Shown: positions 25,772-35,948, counted from the first letter of the stretch. The stretch is 64,000 nucleotides of DNA from an uncultured Bacteroidia bacterium (GCA_902767725.1 CACXIM010000006.1:1-64000); one strand, 5' to 3'. Numbers and translations: made by a program. Notes: generated by a model not told the origin, from the sequence alone.

Positions 25772-28372
25772 ATGGACGAAAATAATATCAATAATCCTGA
25801 AAATCAGGAAGAAATGCCTGAAGAACTCTCAGGAGAAAAAATAATCAAAGTCAATCTTGAAAACCAGATGAAGTCGGCTTACATCGACTATTCGATGTCC
25901 GTCATCATCTCGCGTGCCTTGCCCGACGTGCGCGACGGCCTCAAGCCCGTGCACCGTCGTGTGCTCTACGGCATGAAGGAACTGGGCGTCACCTCACGCA
26001 GCGGCTACAAGAAGTCGGCCCGTATCGTCGGTGAGGTGCTCGGTAAATACCACCCGCACGGCGACTCATCGGTCTACGACGCCATGGTGCGTATGGCCCA
26101 GCCTTGGTCACTTCGTTATCCTTTGGTTGACGGCCAAGGTAACTTTGGCTCGGTCGACGGCGACAGCCCCGCTGCCATGCGTTACACCGAGGCACGCCTT
26201 CAGAAGATTGCTGAAGAGATGCTCGACGACCTCGACAAGGACACCGTCGACTTCCAAAATAACTTCGACGACTCGTTGCAAGAGCCTACCGTGCTGCCAA
26301 CGCAGATCCCGACCTTGCTTGTCAACGGTACCAACGGCATCGCTGTGGGTATGGCCACCAACATGGCTCCCCATAACCTCAGCGAATGCGTCGACGGCAT
26401 CATCGCCTATATCGACAACCGTGAAATCACTACCCAAGAGCTGATGCAATACATCAAGGCTCCGGATTTCCCGACTGCTGGTGTCATCTATGGCTACGAA
26501 GGTGTGCGCGAGGCGTTTGAGACGGGTAGGGGACGCATCGTCCTTCGTGGCGAGACCCACTTCGAGGAGCACAACGGCCATGAACGCATCATCGCCACAT
26601 CCATACCTTATCAGGTCAACAAGGCCGAGATGATCAAGAAGACCGCCGACCTCGTCAACGAGAAGAAGCTGGAAGGTCTGGCCGACATCCGTGATGAGTC
26701 AGACCGCAAAGGTATCCGTGTGGTTTATGAGCTGAAACGCGACGCCAACCCCGACGTGGTGCTCAACAAACTGTTTATGATGACTCCGTTGCAGAGCTCG
26801 TTCAATGTGAACAATGTGGCTTTGGTCAATGGACGTCCCTATACCTTGAACCTCAAGCAGTTGATTGAACATTTCGTGGCTCACCGTCACGAAATCATCC
26901 TGCGCCGCACGCGCTTTGAGCTGAAGAAAGCGGAAGACCGTGCCCATATCTTGGAAGGTCTGGCCCGCGCCATCGACATCGTCGATGAGATCATCGCCAC
27001 CATCCGTGCCTGTAAGGGCGGCACCCCCGAAGCCAAGCAAGCCATCATGGACAAGTTTGGCTTCGACGATCCGCAAGCCAGTGCCATCGTGGCTTACCGC
27101 CTCGGTCAGTTGGCCGGTCTCGAAATCAAAAAGATTTTGGACGAGTTGGACGAAATCCACGAACGCATCAAGCATTTCCACGAAATTCTACAAAATGAGG
27201 AATTGCAGTTCCAGATCATCAAGGACGAACTGACCGTCATCAAAGAAAAATATGGCGATGCCCGCCGCACGAGTATTGTGCCCGCTGCTGGTGAGTTCCG
27301 CATGGAAGACATCATCGCAGACGACGCCGTGGTCATCACCATCTCGCACCTCGGTTACATCAAGCGCACGCCGTTGACCGAATACCGCGTGCAGAGCCGT
27401 GGCGGCAAGGGCTCGAAGGGCTCTGCCACCCGCGATACCGACTTCATCGAGCACATCTTCACGGCCACCAACCACAACCATCTGCTCTTCTTCACCGAGC
27501 AAGGTAAGTGCTACAAACTCAGAGCTTTCGAGATTCCCGAAGAGGGCAAGAACAGCAAGGGCCGCGCCATCCAAAACCTGTTGCCGCTTGATAAGGACAA
27601 CAAGGTGATGGCCTACCTCAACGTGAAGAGCATGAGCGATGAGGAATACCTTGAGAACAACTACATCATCCTCTGCACCAAGAAGGGTATCATCAAGAAG
27701 ACGAACTTGGCTGCCTATAAGAACGTGCGCCAAAATGGCATCATCGCTGTCAACATCCGCGAGGACGACCAGCTGCTTGAGGCATGCCTCACCAGCGGCA
27801 ACGACGAGGTGCTGATGGCCGTGCGTTCGGGTAAAGCCGTCCGCTTCAACGAACAGACCGTCCGCCCGATGGGCCGTACCGCAACGGGTGTGAAAGCCAT
27901 CACCTTAGGCTCGCCCAACGACGAGGTCATCGGCATGGTGTGCATCAACGACCCGCAACAGACCGTTCTGGTAGTCTCAGAGAAGGGCTTCGGCAAGCGT
28001 TCCGACATCGAGGACTACCGCATCACCAACCGTGGCGCCAAGGGTGTGAAGACCTTGAACATCACCGACAAGACGGGTGACCTCATCGCCATCAAGGCTG
28101 TGACCGACGACGAAGACTTGATGATCATCAACAAGTCGGGCATCGTGATTCGCATGGCTGTCAGCAAGTTGCGTGTGATGGGCCGTGCCACCCAGGGCGT
28201 GAAGCTCATCGACTTGCGCGGCACCGACGAGATTGCTGCCGTCACCAAGACCGAGCATGAGGACGAAGAAGAAACCGAGGCCGTTGAGCCTGTCGAAACG
28301 CCAACCCCCGATGTAACCGAGGCCCCTGAGCCCATCGAAGGGCCGGTTGAGACTGAAGAAGAGAATAACTAA
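25772..28372 (+). CDS. gyrA: DNA gyrase subunit A
   Basis: The 866-residue protein has the breakage-reunion domain with AMRYTEARL carrying the catalytic Tyr, and a six-bladed C-terminal domain. The GyrA box reads QSRGGKG, one change from QRRGGKG, which favours GyrA over ParC. The quinolone pocket [10 protein letters not shown] keeps Ser and Asp at the two usual resistance positions, so no classical resistance substitution is seen there. The C-terminal 40 residues are a very acidic tail, often seen in gyrases. It introduces negative supercoils with GyrB, not encoded here. Confidence 0.97.
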   Translation: MDENNINNPENQEEMPEELSGEKIIKVNLENQMKSAYIDYSMSVIISRALPDVRDGLKPVHRRVLYGMKELGVTSRSGYKKSARIVGEVLGKYHPHGDSSVYDAMVRMAQPWSLRYPLVDGQGNFGSVDGDSPAAMRYTEARLQKIAEEMLDDLDKDTVDFQNNFDDSLQEPTVLPTQIPTLLVNGTNGIAVGMATNMAPHNLSECVDGIIAYIDNREITTQELMQYIKAPDFPTAGVIYGYEGVREAFETGRGRIVLRGETHFEEHNGHERIIATSIPYQVNKAEMIKKTADLVNEKKLEGLADIRDESDRKGIRVVYELKRDANPDVVLNKLFMMTPLQSSFNVNNVALVNGRPYTLNLKQLIEHFVAHRHEIILRRTRFELKKAEDRAHILEGLARAIDIVDEIIATIRACKGGTPEAKQAIMDKFGFDDPQASAIVAYRLGQLAGLEIKKILDELDEIHERIKHFHEILQNEELQFQIIKDELTVIKEKYGDARRTSIVPAAGEFRMEDIIADDAVVITISHLGYIKRTPLTEYRVQSRGGKGSKGSATRDTDFIEHIFTATNHNHLLFFTEQGKCYKLRAFEIPEEGKNSKGRAIQNLLPLDKDNKVMAYLNVKSMSDEEYLENNYIILCTKKGIIKKTNLAAYKNVRQNGIIAVNIREDDQLLEACLTSGNDEVLMAVRSGKAVRFNEQTVRPMGRTATGVKAITLGSPNDEVIGMVCINDPQQTVLVVSEKGFGKRSDIEDYRITNRGAKGVKTLNITDKTGDLIAIKAVTDDEDLMIINKSGIVIRMAVSKLRVMGRATQGVKLIDLRGTDEIAAVTKTEHEDEEETEAVEPVETPTPDVTEAPEPIEGPVETEEENN

Positions 28373-28378
28373 TGAGAA

Positions 28379-28437
28379 GAGCCTCCTATAGATTCCCCTT
28401 TACGCACATGCCCATACTGGAATGACATAGGAGGCTC
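28379..28437. repeat. Inverted repeat downstream of gyrA
   Basis: An 11-base perfect arm GAGCCTCCTAT (28379-28389) pairs with ATAGGAGGCTC (28427-28437) around a 37-base loop. There is no clear U-run, so a simple intrinsic terminator is uncertain; it may be a mobile palindromic element or an mRNA-stability hairpin. Confidence 0.6.
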
Positions 28438-28517
28438 GGTTAACCACTTTGGAACAATAATTGCTATAAAAAAGATTAACCATAACGAAATTGTCAAACT
28501 TTAAATAATTGGAAAAA

Positions 28518-29690
28518 ATGAAAAAAGTAATGATTTTGCTGGTCATCGCTCTCACTGCCAATGTGATGATGGCCCAAAAGAAAGACAGAACCGATGCTTT
28601 CATGTACAACAAGAATGGCCAATATGAGAAAGCCATGAAGGCCATCGACAAGTGCATCAACCACGAACAATTCCTTGGCATGAAGCCCAACGACCAAGCC
28701 CAAGCTTGGCTGTATCGTGCCGCCATCTACCAAAACGTCATCCAATCAGGTGACGAGGCTTTGATTGCCCAGGCTCCCAATGCTTTGGAAGTGGTTTACG
28801 AGTCACTGATGAAGTGCATGGAAAACAAGGACTTCCTTGACGACAACAAACAGGAGATCTATTCCCGCGTGATGTCGGTCATGAACAACTACTATACGAA
28901 AGCTGCCGACGATTACAACACTGGTAAGTTTACCGAAGCTGCCCCCTTGTTTAAGAAGGCATACGACATCGCCAAGTCGATGGGTAGCTCAGATGCCAAT
29001 GAGATGCTGAACCTCGCCGCCACTTCGGCCTTGAGAGCCCAAGACTACAACACGGCTTTGACCTATTTCAATGAGGTGAAGGCCAATGGTGCCGACGGTG
29101 TGGACGTCTACAAGCACCTTGCTGCCTGCTACAACGGTCTGGGCGATGCCGATCAGGCCATGGCCATGATCAATGCCGGTTTGGAAAAAGACCCCAGCGA
29201 CGCCAGCCTCATCGTTGAGAAAGTCAATGCATACATGAAGGAAGGCAAAGCCGTTGAAGCCGTTGCTGACCTCAACAAGCTGCGTGAACTTGATCCCAAC
29301 AATGCCCAGTTGCTCTTCGCATTGGGTACCATCTACGGCGACGAGAACAACAAGGATCTCTTCGATGTCGAAAAGGCCCGCCAATTCTATGAGGACGCCC
29401 TCAAGATCAAACCCGACTACTACGATGCCACCTACAACATTGGTGTGCTCTACACGGGCATGGCCAACAAATACATCGAGCAAGCTAACGAAATCACTGG
29501 TTTCTCGAAGAAGGAACAAGAACAGTACAACGGCCTGATTGAGCAGGCTAACGAGTTGCTGCGTACGGGTCTTCCTTACCTGAAGCAGGCCTACGATGCT
29601 CAGCCTTCCGACGATGTGAAGAACGTGCTTCGTTCCATCTACGTGAAGCTGAACATGATGGAAGAAGTGAAAGCCTTGGAAAACAAATAA
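28518..29690 (+). CDS. Exported tetratricopeptide-repeat protein
   Basis: The 390-residue protein is best started at the ATG at 28518, giving a signal peptide MKKVMILLVIALTANVMMAQ; an in-frame TTG nine bases earlier is less likely. Several TPR-like helical pairs follow (YNKNGQYEKAMKAIDKCI, FTEAAPLFKKAYDIAK, YNTALTYFNEVKA, PNNAQLLFALGTIYGD). Such periplasmic TPR proteins mediate protein contacts in the envelope. A strong terminator closes the gene, so it is probably monocistronic. Confidence 0.8.
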   Translation: MKKVMILLVIALTANVMMAQKKDRTDAFMYNKNGQYEKAMKAIDKCINHEQFLGMKPNDQAQAWLYRAAIYQNVIQSGDEALIAQAPNALEVVYESLMKCMENKDFLDDNKQEIYSRVMSVMNNYYTKAADDYNTGKFTEAAPLFKKAYDIAKSMGSSDANEMLNLAATSALRAQDYNTALTYFNEVKANGADGVDVYKHLAACYNGLGDADQAMAMINAGLEKDPSDASLIVEKVNAYMKEGKAVEAVADLNKLRELDPNNAQLLFALGTIYGDENNKDLFDVEKARQFYEDALKIKPDYYDATYNIGVLYTGMANKYIEQANEITGFSKKEQEQYNGLIEQANELLRTGLPYLKQAYDAQPSDDVKNVLRSIYVKLNMMEEVKALENK

Positions 29691-29715
29691 GGCCTTCCAA
29701 TCCAAACAAAACGAG

Positions 29716-29743
29716 AAAGCCCCGAGAAATCGGGGCTTTTTTT
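29716..29743 (+). terminator. Rho-independent terminator
   Basis: A G/C-rich hairpin AAGCCCCGA-gaaa-TCGGGGCTT is followed by a T run. It is an almost ideal intrinsic terminator for the TPR gene. Confidence 0.9.
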
Positions 29744-29752
29744 GTGTTTTTA

Positions 29753-29784
29753 TTTGGGAAACTCAATTTAGTTTCCTAATTTTG
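29753..29784 (+). promoter_or_regulatory. Promoter of the TerB/Sel1 gene
   Basis: TAATTTTG at 29777-29784 matches TAnnTTTG, and TTTG at 29753-29756 is 20 bases upstream, the expected -33 spacing. The ATG is 22 bases downstream. Confidence 0.75.
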
Positions 29785-29806
29785 CCCTCATCAAATAATA
29801 AATACC

Positions 29807-32287
29807 ATGACGAAAAACACTATTATGGGGCATATCATCAATTTGTTGTCGATTGCCTACGCCGATGGTGGCATCACCGAAGAGGAAAAAAAACTAATTT
29901 GTAATATCTCAGATAATCTAGGCTTGACCAATGAAGAGTTCAACCATTGTCTAGCCACTTGGCAGGAAACAGACGAAGACATCCTAAGGGTATCGATGCC
30001 TGAGGCGGAAGAGGATAGGATCGCCTTCTTGAAAAACATGACCCTGCTGATGATGATTGATGGCGAAATCAACGAGAACGAACGCCAATACATCACCAAT
30101 GCTGCCGAGCTATATGGCTTCGATGGCGAGCAGGCTGTCAATTATTTGATTAAACAGATTCAAGAGGAATACGGCGGTGGTGGAGAAGAAGATGAAGAAG
30201 AGCAGGAGGAAGAGGAAGAAGAGGATGAATTGTTTGAAGGTGTTGTCGATGAAAACCGTATTGATTCGGTATGGTACGACCTGGAATCAAAAGACATCGA
30301 AGAAGCTTTCGACACCATCTATTTGTCAGCTCTGCGCAACGAGCAAGCTAGGGACATCTTTTTGGTCATTCCTGGCATCGACACGCGGCTGTTCAGGCTA
30401 ACTGAGGAGCAAATTGATTTGGTAAAAACGACGGCCGAAAAAGGCTATCCTTTGGCCAAATATGTCTTGGGCCGCTATTATCAAGTGGTGAAGCCCGAGG
30501 GAAGTACCATGGGAGATGCAGGCGAGTTGCTGAAAGCCGCTGCCGACGAAGGCATAGCAGATGCCTATTTTGCTTTGGCTACTATGGTTGAGCAGGGCTA
30601 TTACGGTCCTGTCAACACAGATACATACGATGAGTTATTAAACACAGCCTTGAAGGAGGGTAGTGCCATGGCCATCAGAAGCCATCTGTTGGATACGGTT
30701 CATGGCTTGCATGGCATGAAGGCCAATCCCAAGAAAGCCATCGATAGCATCGTCAACAAGATCTTCGTCGACGAAGAATCCGAAAAGCTCTATCCTTATT
30801 TATATGCCGTAATGGGTGATGCCTATAAGGCGATGGGCAACGAGGCCCAAGCCGACACGTGCTATGAGAAAGCCATTGACTTGGGGTATTTCGAGGCATG
30901 CTCCGACCGTTTTGCCAACAAGCTTACGGGACCTAATGCTGAGTGGAACAGGGAAATGTTCAATATGTTCCTTGATTTCGGCTGCGATGATAAAGACCCG
31001 AAGAGTTTCCTTTATAGGGCTTTAGAGAATATCCATTTTTTTGACAAAAAAGATGCTGCACAGCAAGCAGCCCTTACGGACAAGATTAGGGAAGACCTTG
31101 AGACGGCTGTTGCCTTGGGTCAAGGCAGGGCGGCCTTCTATTTGGGCTATTGCCACTATTATGGCAAATATGGCTTTGTCGAGGACAACAACGCGGCTTG
31201 GCGATGGTTTTGCAAGGGCATGGATTTGGAGGATGGCTATGCGTATGGCGGTCTTGCCCAAATGGTGGATGAGGGCTTCTGTCCCCAAGGGCTGCCCGAG
31301 GACTTTGCTGCCACCTGCCGACTGAATGGACTACGTCGTGGTAACCTGAGCCTATTGGACAAGGTGCTGGAAGTCTATCGGGCAGGCAAGTTGCAGGACT
31401 GTGCCGACGAGATCGAGCAAATCTACATCCCCATGACCGAACAAGAGGAAGACAACTCCGCTATCTCAACGCTGGTCGTCATTAACGCGGAAGGCAAAGC
31501 CTTGCTATGCCATGTCGAGAAGAACGGATGGAATGGTGTGCCCGCCCTCATTGGGGCCAAGCGTCTTGCTCCCATTCGCGTTGACGGTTTGGAAGAGATA
31601 GGGAAGAGGATCGGCTTGACCGAACACCTCACAGCTTGGACTGACCTTGAGGCACCACGAAAAGGTTTGCCTATCAACGCTGTTGCGGCACGGTTTTATC
31701 CAGGTGTCATCGCTGGCGACATTGTCTTCTCGTTGGCTGACAACCTCTACGACCCAATGCCGTTCTATGGCGCCGAAGAGGCTGTTGCCTTGATTCAAGC
31801 CTTGGGTGCCGACTTGGTGAATCCCGATGTGCAGGAACTGGATGTCGTGGTTAAAGAGAGGAAACACATCGAGCCGACACGCAGTATGCTGATCAATGAT
31901 GGTTTCATTGCTAGGGTCGAGCCTGACTGCAAGACCTACATCTTGAGATGTGGCAAGGACTTCTTCACGTTGTTTGAAGAGGAGATGTACGATCCCGCAA
32001 GACTAGACAGTCTTTATGCATTGGGCCAGCGGTTGAAACTTCCAGGTCGTCTAACTGCTTGGATTGACAACACCGCCTTGCGCAAACAGAAGGTTGGGTT
32101 GAACACCATCGTGGACAACGTAGTTGGCAACAGCTTCTATCCTGGCAAGGTTGCCGACAATATCTTCATTGGCATGGAGGACGAAAATTTCAATATGATG
32201 ACGTTCAGCAGTACGGCTCAACTGAAGACCACCCTCATCGCCATGGGTATAATGCCGGGGGACATCATCGAGGTGAAGGAAGGGTAA
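29807..32287 (+). CDS. TerB-like and Sel1-repeat protein with duplicated C-terminal domain
   Basis: The 826-residue cytoplasmic protein opens with a TerB-like helical domain (1-115; AYADGGITEEEKKLI and MMIDGEINENERQYI are the paired acidic motifs). A Glu-rich linker (about 124-145) follows, then Sel1-like repeats to about 500 (YPLAKYVLGRYYQ, GRAAFYLGYCHYYGKYG). The last 260 residues hold two related units that share LTAW.D..A.RK.. N.V...FYPG..A. I. Function is not known; TerB domains are linked to metal or stress responses and Sel1 repeats to protein scaffolds. It has its own promoter. Confidence 0.7.
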   Translation: MTKNTIMGHIINLLSIAYADGGITEEEKKLICNISDNLGLTNEEFNHCLATWQETDEDILRVSMPEAEEDRIAFLKNMTLLMMIDGEINENERQYITNAAELYGFDGEQAVNYLIKQIQEEYGGGGEEDEEEQEEEEEEDELFEGVVDENRIDSVWYDLESKDIEEAFDTIYLSALRNEQARDIFLVIPGIDTRLFRLTEEQIDLVKTTAEKGYPLAKYVLGRYYQVVKPEGSTMGDAGELLKAAADEGIADAYFALATMVEQGYYGPVNTDTYDELLNTALKEGSAMAIRSHLLDTVHGLHGMKANPKKAIDSIVNKIFVDEESEKLYPYLYAVMGDAYKAMGNEAQADTCYEKAIDLGYFEACSDRFANKLTGPNAEWNREMFNMFLDFGCDDKDPKSFLYRALENIHFFDKKDAAQQAALTDKIREDLETAVALGQGRAAFYLGYCHYYGKYGFVEDNNAAWRWFCKGMDLEDGYAYGGLAQMVDEGFCPQGLPEDFAATCRLNGLRRGNLSLLDKVLEVYRAGKLQDCADEIEQIYIPMTEQEEDNSAISTLVVINAEGKALLCHVEKNGWNGVPALIGAKRLAPIRVDGLEEIGKRIGLTEHLTAWTDLEAPRKGLPINAVAARFYPGVIAGDIVFSLADNLYDPMPFYGAEEAVALIQALGADLVNPDVQELDVVVKERKHIEPTRSMLINDGFIARVEPDCKTYILRCGKDFFTLFEEEMYDPARLDSLYALGQRLKLPGRLTAWIDNTALRKQKVGLNTIVDNVVGNSFYPGKVADNIFIGMEDENFNMMTFSSTAQLKTTLIAMGIMPGDIIEVKEG

Positions 32288-32329
32288 GGCAAAAAAACAT
32301 GCTTTTTTTCTTTCTTTTATGAAAAACAC

Positions 32330-32337
32330 TATCTTTG
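32330..32337 (+). promoter_or_regulatory. -7 promoter box upstream of the nfnA-gltD fusion
   Basis: TATCTTTG matches TAnnTTTG and lies 40 bases before the ATG. The expected -33 region is T-rich (ctttcttttatg) without a clean TTG. Confidence 0.65.
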
Positions 32338-32377
32338 CAGGATAATCTGAATAAAACTAACTCTTATTCCATACATT

Positions 32378-34648
32378 ATGTTCGAGATTTTACACAAAGA
32401 AACCTTCGCGGCTGAGACCTACCTCATGGACGTCTATGCGCCGCGTATCGCCCATTCGGCCTTGCCTGGCCAGTTCCTCATCATCAAGATGGAGGAAAAC
32501 TCGGAGCGTATTCCTTTGACCATCAGTGACTATCATCGTGTCAGAGGTACGGTGACCATCGTCTTCAAGGCTATTGGTGAATCCACCAAGAAGATGGCTG
32601 AATACAAGGAAGGCGACCACTTTGCCGACATCGTCGGTCCTTTAGGCAAACCCTCTGAGTTCGCCACGATGACCGCTGAGGAATTGCGCAAGCGTTCGTT
32701 CGTCTTCATCGGCGGTGGTGTGGGTATCGCCCCGATCTATCCCCAGGTGAAGTGGTTGAATGACCATGGTGCCACGGCCGACTGTATCATTGGCGCTCGT
32801 ACCAAGGATCTGCTTATCTTCGAAAAGGAATTGGCAGAGGTCAGTAACCTGTATGTCACTTCCGACGACGGCTCCACGGGCCGCAAGGGTTTGGTGACCG
32901 ATGTGTTGCGCCAGTTGGTGGCCAGCGGCAAGCAGTATGACGAAGCCGTGGCCATTGGCCCGATGATCATGATGAAGTTTGCCACCAAGACCTGTGAGGA
33001 GCTGGGCATCCGTTGCACGGTGTCGCTCAACTCGATCATGGTCGACGGCACGGGCATGTGCGGTGCCTGCCGTGTGAGCATTGGCGGCAAGACCAAGTTC
33101 ACCTGTATTGACGGTCCCGAGTTCTTGGGTAAGGACGTCGACTTCGACGAAGCCATGAAGCGCCAAGCCATGTATAATAATGTGGTGACGCGCAAGCAAC
33201 TCCAAGCCGAGGAGAAAGCCGAAGGCCATAAGTGCCATATCGGAGGTATCTCGGAAGAGAGTTTCGACAAGAAAAAACGTGTCCCTGTGCCAGAACAAAA
33301 GCCAGAAATCCGCGCTCACAATTTCGATGAGGTATGCTTAGGCTATTCGGCCGACATGGCCATCATGGAGGCCCAGCGTTGCTTGCACTGCAAGAGCCCG
33401 CAGTGCGTGGCACATTGCCCCGTCAACGTTGATATCCCTGATTTCATCGCCCGTGTGGCTCAAGGTGACTTTGCAGGTGCTGCTGGCGTCATCAGTTGCG
33501 ACTCGGCACTGCCGGCTGTCTGTGGCCGTGTGTGCCCGCAGGAAACCCAATGCGAAGGCGCCTGCGTGATGGGCAAGAAGTTTGAGCCTATCGCCATCGG
33601 CAAGCTGGAGCGTTTCGTAGGCGACTACGCCATCGAACACGACCTGCATTTCAGCAGTCAAAGCATCCCGAATGGTCACAAGGTGGCTATTATCGGCAGC
33701 GGTCCCTCGGGTTTGACTTGTGCCAAGGACCTGCTTTCGATGGGTTACGACGTCACCATTTTCGAGGCTTTGCACGAGCTGGGTGGCGTGTTGATGTATG
33801 GCATCCCGTCGTTCCGTCTGCCGAAGGACACCGTCGTGAAGAAAGAGGTGGAGAGTGTGCGCAAGTTGGGCGCCAAGTTCGAAAAGGACGTGGTCGTCGG
33901 TCGCACCATCACCATCGACGAGTTGATGAAACGCGAAGGCTTTGAGGCTGTCTTCGTCGGTTCGGGAGCTGGTTTCCCGATGATGATGAACGTGCCGGGT
34001 GAAAACCTCTGTGGTGTGGTATCCGCCAACGAGTTCCTGACCCGTAACAACCTGCTCTTTGCATATAAGGAAGGCTTCGAAACCCCGAACTACGTTGGTA
34101 AGAAAGTCGCCGTGGTTGGTGGTGGCAATGTGGCCATGGACGCTGCGCGTACGGCTTTGCGTCTCGGTGCTGAGGTGCATATCGTCTACCGCCGCTCCGA
34201 GGCCGAGTTGCCTGCGAGAGTGGAGGAGGTGCACCACGCCAAGGAAGAAGGCGTCATCTTCGACCTGCTGACAGCTCCTGTCGAGGTGCTGGGCGACGAA
34301 AACGGCTGGGTGAAAGGCTTCAAGTGTGTGAAGTGCGAACTTGGTGAGCCCGATGCCTCAGGCCGTCGCAGCCCTGTTCCGATCAAGGATTCGGCGTTTG
34401 TTCTTGATGTCGACATGATCATTATGGCTCTCGGTACCTCACCGAACCCGCTCATTGGCAGCACGACGCGCAATCTCGACTTGAACAAGAAGGGTTGCAT
34501 CGTGGCCGACGAGGTGGGCACGACTTCGCGTCCTGGCATCTTTGCCGGTGGCGATGCGGTTAGTGGTGCCGCCACGGTCATCCTCGCCATGGGTGCAGGA
34601 AAGAAGTCCGCCAAGGCGATTGACGAGTACATTAAGAGCCTGCATTGA
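32378..34648 (+). CDS. Fused NAD(P)-dependent oxidoreductase: ferredoxin-NADP reductase-like (NfnA/PyrK) plus glutamate synthase small-subunit-like (GltD/NfnB)
   Basis: The 756-residue protein joins two enzymes usually encoded separately. Residues 1-280 form an FAD/NAD reductase of the PyrK/NfnA type with GMCGACRV, C-terminal to which is a C-x2-C-type FeS ligand set. Residues 300-756 resemble GltD/NfnB: CLHCKSPQCVAHCPVNVDIP carries an FeS site, GSGPSGLTCA and GGGNVAMDAARTA are two dinucleotide-binding folds, and FAGGDAVSGAATVI is the FAD end. The fusion is common in Bacteroidales, where it may work in electron bifurcation between NADH, NADPH and ferredoxin. It has its own promoter and terminator. 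Confidence 0.88.
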   Translation: MFEILHKETFAAETYLMDVYAPRIAHSALPGQFLIIKMEENSERIPLTISDYHRVRGTVTIVFKAIGESTKKMAEYKEGDHFADIVGPLGKPSEFATMTAEELRKRSFVFIGGGVGIAPIYPQVKWLNDHGATADCIIGARTKDLLIFEKELAEVSNLYVTSDDGSTGRKGLVTDVLRQLVASGKQYDEAVAIGPMIMMKFATKTCEELGIRCTVSLNSIMVDGTGMCGACRVSIGGKTKFTCIDGPEFLGKDVDFDEAMKRQAMYNNVVTRKQLQAEEKAEGHKCHIGGISEESFDKKKRVPVPEQKPEIRAHNFDEVCLGYSADMAIMEAQRCLHCKSPQCVAHCPVNVDIPDFIARVAQGDFAGAAGVISCDSALPAVCGRVCPQETQCEGACVMGKKFEPIAIGKLERFVGDYAIEHDLHFSSQSIPNGHKVAIIGSGPSGLTCAKDLLSMGYDVTIFEALHELGGVLMYGIPSFRLPKDTVVKKEVESVRKLGAKFEKDVVVGRTITIDELMKREGFEAVFVGSGAGFPMMMNVPGENLCGVVSANEFLTRNNLLFAYKEGFETPNYVGKKVAVVGGGNVAMDAARTALRLGAEVHIVYRRSEAELPARVEEVHHAKEEGVIFDLLTAPVEVLGDENGWVKGFKCVKCELGEPDASGRRSPVPIKDSAFVLDVDMIIMALGTSPNPLIGSTTRNLDLNKKGCIVADEVGTTSRPGIFAGGDAVSGAATVILAMGAGKKSAKAIDEYIKSLH

Positions 34649-34671
34649 CGCTTAGCTGCGTAGGAAACGTT

Positions 34672-34728
34672 ACCCCTTTTTCCTCATGGCGGGTCAAGCC
34701 CGCAATGAGGAAAAAGGGGTGTTTTTTT
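34672..34728 (+). terminator. Long terminator hairpin containing a dispersed palindrome
   Basis: Arms acccctttttcctcat... and ...aatgaggaaaaaggggt pair almost perfectly over more than 20 bases, followed by GTTTTTTT. The inner part, ggcgggtcaagcccgc, is a copy of the palindrome family also found at 20750 and 35090. It terminates the preceding gene and converges on the gene at 34727. Confidence 0.8.
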
Positions 34729-35026
34729 ATTCCTTTATCTCCACATAAAACACCGTTGGGTCGTCGTCTTCGCAGAACGATTCATCGGTGTAGTATTGCC
34801 CGGGCTTGTCATCGTCCTGGAAGAGGATGAGCGTCACCTTCTTGAAAGGAATGGGTTGTCCGTTTTTGCTGTAACGTTCGATGTCGGCTTCGGTGAGGCC
34901 TTCCATGCGCATCATCTTGAGCATCATGGCAAGGTCGAGGTTGACGTTGAGCAGGTCCTGCTTCCACTCGATGCTGATGACCGCAGTGGTGTAGAGTCTA
35001 AAGTTTTTTACTTCGATTTTTTTCAT
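34727..35026 (-). CDS. Hypothetical small protein, 99 residues
   Basis: I do not recognise this product. It has no signal peptide; the sequence looks like an alpha/beta fold with a Met-rich helix (NLDLAMMLKMMRMEGLTEADIERY) and a C-terminal acidic strand segment (DESFCEDDDPTVFYVEIKE). The start MKKIEVKNF fits its composition. It converges with the terminator of the preceding gene and is flanked by palindromic repeats on both sides. Codon use looks ordinary, and there is no better frame on the other strand, though a longer opposite frame exists over 34796-35086. Confidence 0.55.
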   Translation of the reverse strand: MKKIEVKNFRLYTTAVISIEWKQDLLNVNLDLAMMLKMMRMEGLTEADIERYSKNGQPIPFKKVTLILFQDDDKPGQYYTDESFCEDDDPTVFYVEIKE

Positions 35027-35089
35027 GGGGTTTTCTTTGGCTTCTGGTTTTTGGCTACGGGCTATTGCGAGTCAATCCTTCGGTAGGAG

Positions 35090-35110
35090 ATTGCGGATCA
35101 AGTCCGCAAT
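35090..35110. repeat. Palindromic repeat of the attgcgg family
   Basis: attgcggatcaagtccgcaa is an inverted repeat with a four-base loop. It matches elements at 20750-20769 and 34685-34708 with only one to three base changes, which tend to preserve pairing. Confidence 0.7.
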
Positions 35111-35216
35111 GACGGCTTGAGGGAGGGACTGCCTATTGCCAAGAGCCATAAGCCAGAAGAGATTGAAGACGCAAAAGTCCGAAAAAAAAACGAATTATGA
35201 AGTTTTTGCATGAAAA

Positions 35217-35249
35217 TTGCACCCATTTGCCGTGAATTTTATAATTTTG
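35217..35249 (+). promoter_or_regulatory. Promoter of the MORN/TonB receptor pair
   Basis: TAATTTTG at 35242-35249 is a -7 box and TTG at 35217-35219 is 22 bases upstream. The ATG of the next gene lies 25 bases downstream. Confidence 0.6.
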
Positions 35250-35273
35250 TCCAATCATTAAACGAATAAGACA

Positions 35274-35945
35274 ATGCGTAAGACTCTGATTGTTATTATG
35301 ATGGCGTTTTTTGCCATGCCAATGTTTGCCCAAACCATCGAAAGTGTAGACGTTTCGAAAGCCCCAAACGGTAAATTCTCGACCACCACATCGGATGGCA
35401 TCATCGAAGGTACCGTCGTGAATGGGAAGAAAGAAGGTGCTTGGATTGAGTATTTCAACAATAACACCTATCTGCCCAAGAAGATTGTGTATTATCTGAA
35501 CGGCAAGCGTAATGGCGTTTATGTCGAGATAGACAAGACGGGCTCGATCACGAAAAAGGCCGAGTATAAGAACGACGAACTCGACGGACAGTATAGCGAA
35601 TGGTATCGTGGAGGCCGTCTCTCGAAGATGCATACCTATAGAAACGGTGCCATGGATGGGAAGCAGGTGCTTTGTTACGAAAAAGGCGGCAACCTCGAAG
35701 TGTCGGAATACAAGAACGGTTACCGCAATGGCTTGACGACTTGGTTCTATGAAAATGGTGTCAAGAAAATGACCATAGAATACAAGGACGGCCAGTTCGA
35801 TGGGCTGCAGCAGGCTTTCTATGAAGATGGCTCGCTCAAGAAAGAGGCTTCCTATAAAAACGGTAAGCTTGTTGGCAAGGAGAAGACCTTCTCTGAAAAA
35901 CCGAAGACCAAAATCATCGAAAAGGAAAAGCAAGGAAAGAAGTAA
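35274..35945 (+). CDS. Exported MORN-repeat protein (YwqK-like)
   Basis: The 223-residue protein has a signal peptide (MRKTLIVIMMAFFAMPMFAQ) and about seven MORN-like repeats with the recurring pattern G....W.EY....L, Y.NG..NG and Y.DGSLK (for example GKKEGAWIEYFNNNTY, FYENGVKKMTIEYKDGQFDG). The tail is Lys-rich. Many Bacteroidota genomes hold exported proteins of this kind, sometimes labelled as YwqK-type antitoxins, but toxin binding is not established here. It is followed after 3 bases by the TonB receptor gene, so the two are an operon. Confidence 0.8.
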   Translation: MRKTLIVIMMAFFAMPMFAQTIESVDVSKAPNGKFSTTTSDGIIEGTVVNGKKEGAWIEYFNNNTYLPKKIVYYLNGKRNGVYVEIDKTGSITKKAEYKNDELDGQYSEWYRGGRLSKMHTYRNGAMDGKQVLCYEKGGNLEVSEYKNGYRNGLTTWFYENGVKKMTIEYKDGQFDGLQQAFYEDGSLKKEASYKNGKLVGKEKTFSEKPKTKIIEKEKQGKK

Positions 35946-35948
35946 GCG

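Noticed and set aside
35274..35945. MORN-repeat protein as an antitoxin
   Set aside because: It has a signal peptide and sits in an operon with a TonB receptor; no toxin gene is adjacent.
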